Of a stretch of DNA of 7,005 bases, positions 5,160 to 7,005 are shown one piece after another. Location: NCBI GenBank assembly GCA_002408345.1, contig DHRX01000005.1:10996-18000 (forward strand), in the 5' to 3' direction. The notes under the pieces are model-generated. The model was not told where the DNA came from. It was given only the letters and a program-made list of their open reading frames with translations, and ran no database searches. Positions within the stretch are counted from its first letter, which is position 1. Every line of letters begins with the position of its first letter. The stretch comes from Firmicutes bacterium UBA5301 (GTDB lineage: Bacteria; Bacillota; UBA5301). Made by a program: the position numbers and the translations under genes.

Positions 5160-5187
5160 GTATTATTCTGGGAAGGGGTGCATACTA
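5160..5187 (+). promoter_or_regulatory. Candidate forespore/mother-cell sporulation promoter (sigma-G or sigma-E type)
   Basis: CATACTA at 5181-5187 is an exact match to the -10 consensus of Bacillus sigma-G promoters. GTATT at 5160-5164, sixteen bases upstream, matches the -35 consensus GYATR at four of five positions. The same bases also approximate a sigma-E promoter (TATTATT, 13 bases, CATACTAAT). Predicted transcription start near 5193 would leave a short leader before the ribosome binding site at 5206 and ATG at 5221. No sigma-A-like promoter was evident in this gap. The match is seen; use by a late sigma factor is inference. Confidence 0.42.
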
Positions 5188-5205
5188 ATGTAGAAAATGG
5201 GAATT

Positions 5206-5212
5206 AGAGGAG
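5206..5212 (+). promoter_or_regulatory. Ribosome binding site for the 78-residue gene
   Basis: AGAGGAG ends eight bases before ATG at 5221. It lies after the in-frame ATG at 5197, so it supports the shorter protein. Confidence 0.65.
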
Positions 5213-5220
5213 TGTTTGGT

Positions 5221-5457
5221 ATGGACAACCAACCCCGTTATTTTCCACGGTTTACACCGGCTTCGCCCCCCCAAGGGGAACCAACCCGCTACGCCAGAGT
5301 TTATATTCCTGGTACCTATTATTCTGAAAGATGGGAGTATTCCCCAAAGCCAGAGGCAGCAAGTCAAAAGGTTCAACAGTTTGTGGACTGGTTCTTTTTT
5401 AGCTCTGCAGGTTTATTTCTTTTAACCTATTTTTGGTCTCGGGGTCGTCTCTTCTAA
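5221..5457 (+). CDS. Small proline/tyrosine-rich protein with one C-terminal membrane segment
   Basis: I do not recognise a family with confidence. The 78-residue product starts at ATG 5221 with AGAGGAG upstream; the in-frame ATG at 5197 would add eight residues but has no clear ribosome binding site. The first 50 residues are hydrophilic, rich in proline, tyrosine and arginine (PRYFPRFTP, PPQGEPTRYARVYIP, YYSERWEYSPKPEA). A hydrophobic aromatic stretch, about residues 57-74 (FVDWFFFSSAGLFLLTYFW), is followed by the basic end SRGRLF, giving a tail-anchored arrangement with the bulk probably on one side of the membrane. The YARVYIP...YSP.EA pattern faintly recalls CotJA-type spore coat proteins, but the typical GT-PEL ending is missing, so I would not assign it. 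It sits between spoIIE and tilS, where Bacillus subtilis has yabS and yabT. A late-sporulation promoter match upstream suggests a developmental role. Confidence 0.65.
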   Translation: MDNQPRYFPRFTPASPPQGEPTRYARVYIPGTYYSERWEYSPKPEAASQKVQQFVDWFFFSSAGLFLLTYFWSRGRLF

Positions 5458-5482
5458 CTATTATTGTTGCTAACTAGGATTT

Positions 5483-5510
5483 TGCAGAGTATGAAGCGAA
5501 CTTTTCTGCA
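5483..5510 (+). other. Small hairpin touching the tilS start codon
   Basis: TGCAGA (5483-5488) and TCTGCA (5505-5510) form a 6-bp stem with a 16-base loop; the last paired base is the A of the tilS ATG. No good ribosome binding site precedes that ATG, so initiation may be weak or coupled. The pairing is visible, the effect is inference. Confidence 0.3.
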
Positions 5511-6958
5511 TGACTGATTTATTGCAAAAAGTAATTAAGACTATTAATCATTTTAAAATGTTACCGCCAGGCAAACCAACGGTTTTAGTAGCGGTTTCTG
5601 GTGGCCCTGATTCGATTGCTTTAGCCGACCTCCTCTATCGATTAGAGCAGGAGGGACGGCTATCCTTATGCTTAGCCCATTTAGACCATATGTTTCGTGG
5701 CGCGGAAAGCGCCGAAGATGCTAGCTTTGTCCAAGCTTGGGCTGAAAGTCGGGACCTACCGGTTTTGATTGAATCCCGTAAGGTCGATGATTTAAAGTTA
5801 CCAGGTGAATCAAAACAGGAGGCGGCCCGGCGTGTTCGCTACCAATTTCTTGGCGCCGCGGCGCAAAAAACTTCTGCCCAAAGGGTTGCTTTAGCCCATA
5901 CCCGTACAGACCAAGCAGAAACGGTACTGATGCGCCTAATTTCTGGTGGAGGCGCTCAGGGTTTGAGCGGGATACCTCCGATTCGAGATGAATTCTATAT
6001 TAGACCTCTGATCACTATTTCACGTCAGGAGATTTTAGCCTATTGTCAGTTAAGGGGCCTAGATTACCGTACCGACCCATCTAATTATCAGCCGGTTTAT
6101 AGACGGAACAAAATAAGGTTAGAACTCGTTCCTTTTATCAAAGCCCATTTTAATCCTAAGGTAGAAGAAGCGTTGGCTCGGACCGCAGAAATCCTTCGGG
6201 CTGAAGATGATTATTTAAATCAAGCTGTTCAAAGCTGGTTTAATCTTCATACCCAGCCAAGCTCTGAAAATAGTATTAGCTTTCCGATCCAAGAGCTTTT
6301 AGCCCAACCGTTAGCCTTACAGCGTCGTATTTTGCGTCAAGCGTACGCAGAACTTTCCGGTGGAGCAACTTTAAACTTTGATCAGGTAGAGGATATAATT
6401 TGGTTGCTTCAGAAAGAAGAAAGTAATTTAGAGCTCCATTTTTCTAAGGTGTGGGTGGAAAAGGGCTACCGTTTTTTACGGTTTGTTCAAGTTGACCAAG
6501 AACAGAAGAAAAATGGGAATAATGTTACTATTGACAGGGAATGGACTTTGACTGTTCCCGGTAGTCTTAATCTACCGGTGTTAGGTTATAGCTTGACAGC
6601 TGAAGTTCTACTTGGGGGAGAAGCATTATTAAATCAACTACGTGCCGAAGAAGAGGGGCCTCAAGGGTTCACAGCATATTTTGATTTGGACGTTCTTACA
6701 CCGCCATTACAGATTAGACCCCGTTCTCCAGGCGATGTTTTTGTACCGTTTGGTTCTACTGGGAAGAAAAAAGTGAAAGATTTATTTATTGACGAGAAGG
6801 TTTTGCCAGGCCAAAGGGAAAAAATTCCGGTAATACTCGATAAAAAGGGGATTATTTGGATCGCTGGTCTGCGGCAGGGTGAAAGAGGGAGGATTACTAG
6901 TGAGACAACGAAAATCCTGCGGTTAAGACTGGCAAAGATACCTAGATATATGATATAA
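5510..6958 (+). CDS. tilS: tRNA(Ile)-lysidine synthase
   Basis: TilS adenylates and then adds lysine to C34 of the CAU-anticodon tRNA-Ile, making lysidine and changing its decoding from AUG to AUA; it is essential and cytoplasmic. The protein has 482 residues, close to the long Bacillus form (about 470). The N-type ATP pyrophosphatase P-loop SGGPDS is at residues 30-35. It is followed by HLDH (57-60), RGAESAED (63-70), H-TRTDQAET (130-138), IRPL (164-167), the YRTDPSN loop (186-192) and RRNKIRLELVP (198-208). A TilS substrate-binding region follows, and the C-terminal TilS_C domain (about 400-475) contains RPRSPGD, KKVKDLFIDEKV and IAGLRQGER. All expected motifs are intact. The ATG at 5510 lies a normal distance before the P-loop; an in-frame stop at 5492-5494 excludes earlier starts. 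It lacks a clear Shine-Dalgarno sequence, unlike its neighbours. Confidence 0.98.
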   Translation: MTDLLQKVIKTINHFKMLPPGKPTVLVAVSGGPDSIALADLLYRLEQEGRLSLCLAHLDHMFRGAESAEDASFVQAWAESRDLPVLIESRKVDDLKLPGESKQEAARRVRYQFLGAAAQKTSAQRVALAHTRTDQAETVLMRLISGGGAQGLSGIPPIRDEFYIRPLITISRQEILAYCQLRGLDYRTDPSNYQPVYRRNKIRLELVPFIKAHFNPKVEEALARTAEILRAEDDYLNQAVQSWFNLHTQPSSENSISFPIQELLAQPLALQRRILRQAYAELSGGATLNFDQVEDIIWLLQKEESNLELHFSKVWVEKGYRFLRFVQVDQEQKKNGNNVTIDREWTLTVPGSLNLPVLGYSLTAEVLLGGEALLNQLRAEEEGPQGFTAYFDLDVLTPPLQIRPRSPGDVFVPFGSTGKKKVKDLFIDEKVLPGQREKIPVILDKKGIIWIAGLRQGERGRITSETTKILRLRLAKIPRYMI

Positions 6959-6959
6959 T
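6951..6959 (+). promoter_or_regulatory. Extended -10 promoter element over the tilS stop
   Basis: TGATATAAT is a perfect TATAAT with the TG of an extended -10, overlapping the tilS stop codon (6956-6958). No good -35 is seen at 17-18 bases (TGGCAA at 6930-6935 matches poorly), but extended -10 promoters can work without one. It lies about 38 bases before the GTG at 6997, so the next gene may be transcribed separately from tilS. Confidence 0.42.
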
Positions 6960-6996
6960 CTTTTAGTCAATTTCTGAGAGGGGGACGCCGGTTTTT

Positions 6997-7005
6997 GTGA
7001 ATAAA
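6997..7005 (+). CDS. Start of the next gene, probably ftsH (3' partial)
   Basis: Only three codons are visible: GTG AAT AAA (MNK). A purine-rich site, GAGAGGGGG (6976-6984), lies twelve bases before the GTG, slightly far but usable. In Bacillus and many Clostridia, tilS is followed by hpt and/or ftsH. FtsH proteins of this group often begin MNK before their first membrane helix, whereas Hpt usually does not, so ftsH is the better guess. The assignment rests on gene order and three residues only. Confidence 0.35.

Noticed and set aside
5216..5425. 69-codon frame from TTG 5216
   Set aside because: It overlaps the 78-residue gene in another frame, has a weaker start, and lacks a coherent membrane segment plus basic tail.

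Overview
The window comes from the chromosome of an endospore-forming Firmicute, probably a clostridial or Peptococcaceae-like lineage. The evidence is a full-length spoIIE followed by tilS, strong AGGAGG-type ribosome binding sites, GTG and TTG starts, AT-rich promoters and moderate G+C. All supported genes lie on the plus strand. I recognise no RNA genes, insertion sequences or CRISPR arrays, and no gap exceeds 300 bases.

Layout. (1) 2-1027: the C-terminal part of a von Willebrand A (VWA) protein with a complete metal-ion-dependent adhesion site and a linker resembling magnesium chelatase subunit D; its start lies upstream of the window. (2) A near-consensus sigma-A promoter at 1039-1067 precedes two tandem, related genes (1124-1483 and 1739-2089). 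Each encodes only the C-terminal domain of the F-type ATPase delta subunit (OSCP family), without the F1-binding N-terminal domain and without any ATPase operon nearby. They are separated by a 255-base gap holding a terminator and competing RNA structures. (3) 2235-2504: an 89-residue protein that is essentially a DnaJ zinc-finger domain (four CxxCxGxG repeats) without a J domain. An exact Spo0A-box heptamer lies just before its ribosome binding site. (4) A perfect 14-bp hairpin terminator at 2529-2575. (5) 2707-5151: spoIIE, the membrane-anchored PP2C phosphatase that activates sigma-F, starting at TTG, with another exact Spo0A-box heptamer upstream. (6) 5221-5457: a 78-residue proline- and tyrosine-rich protein with one C-terminal membrane segment, preceded by a match to sporulation promoters of the sigma-G/sigma-E type. 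(7) 5510-6958: tilS, the tRNA-Ile lysidine synthase. (8) An extended -10 element over the tilS stop, then a ribosome binding site and GTG start at 6997, probably ftsH (possibly hpt).

How the parts fit. spoIIE, tilS and a likely ftsH form the conserved core known from Bacillus and Clostridia. Upstream of spoIIE sits an unusual set of small accessory proteins: a VWA scaffold, two stand-alone OSCP domains and a J-less zinc finger. All are protein-interaction or chaperone-like modules. The Spo0A-box and sigma-G-like matches suggest some of these genes are tied to sporulation, but this is inference from short motifs. The orphan OSCP pair is the most unusual feature of the window.
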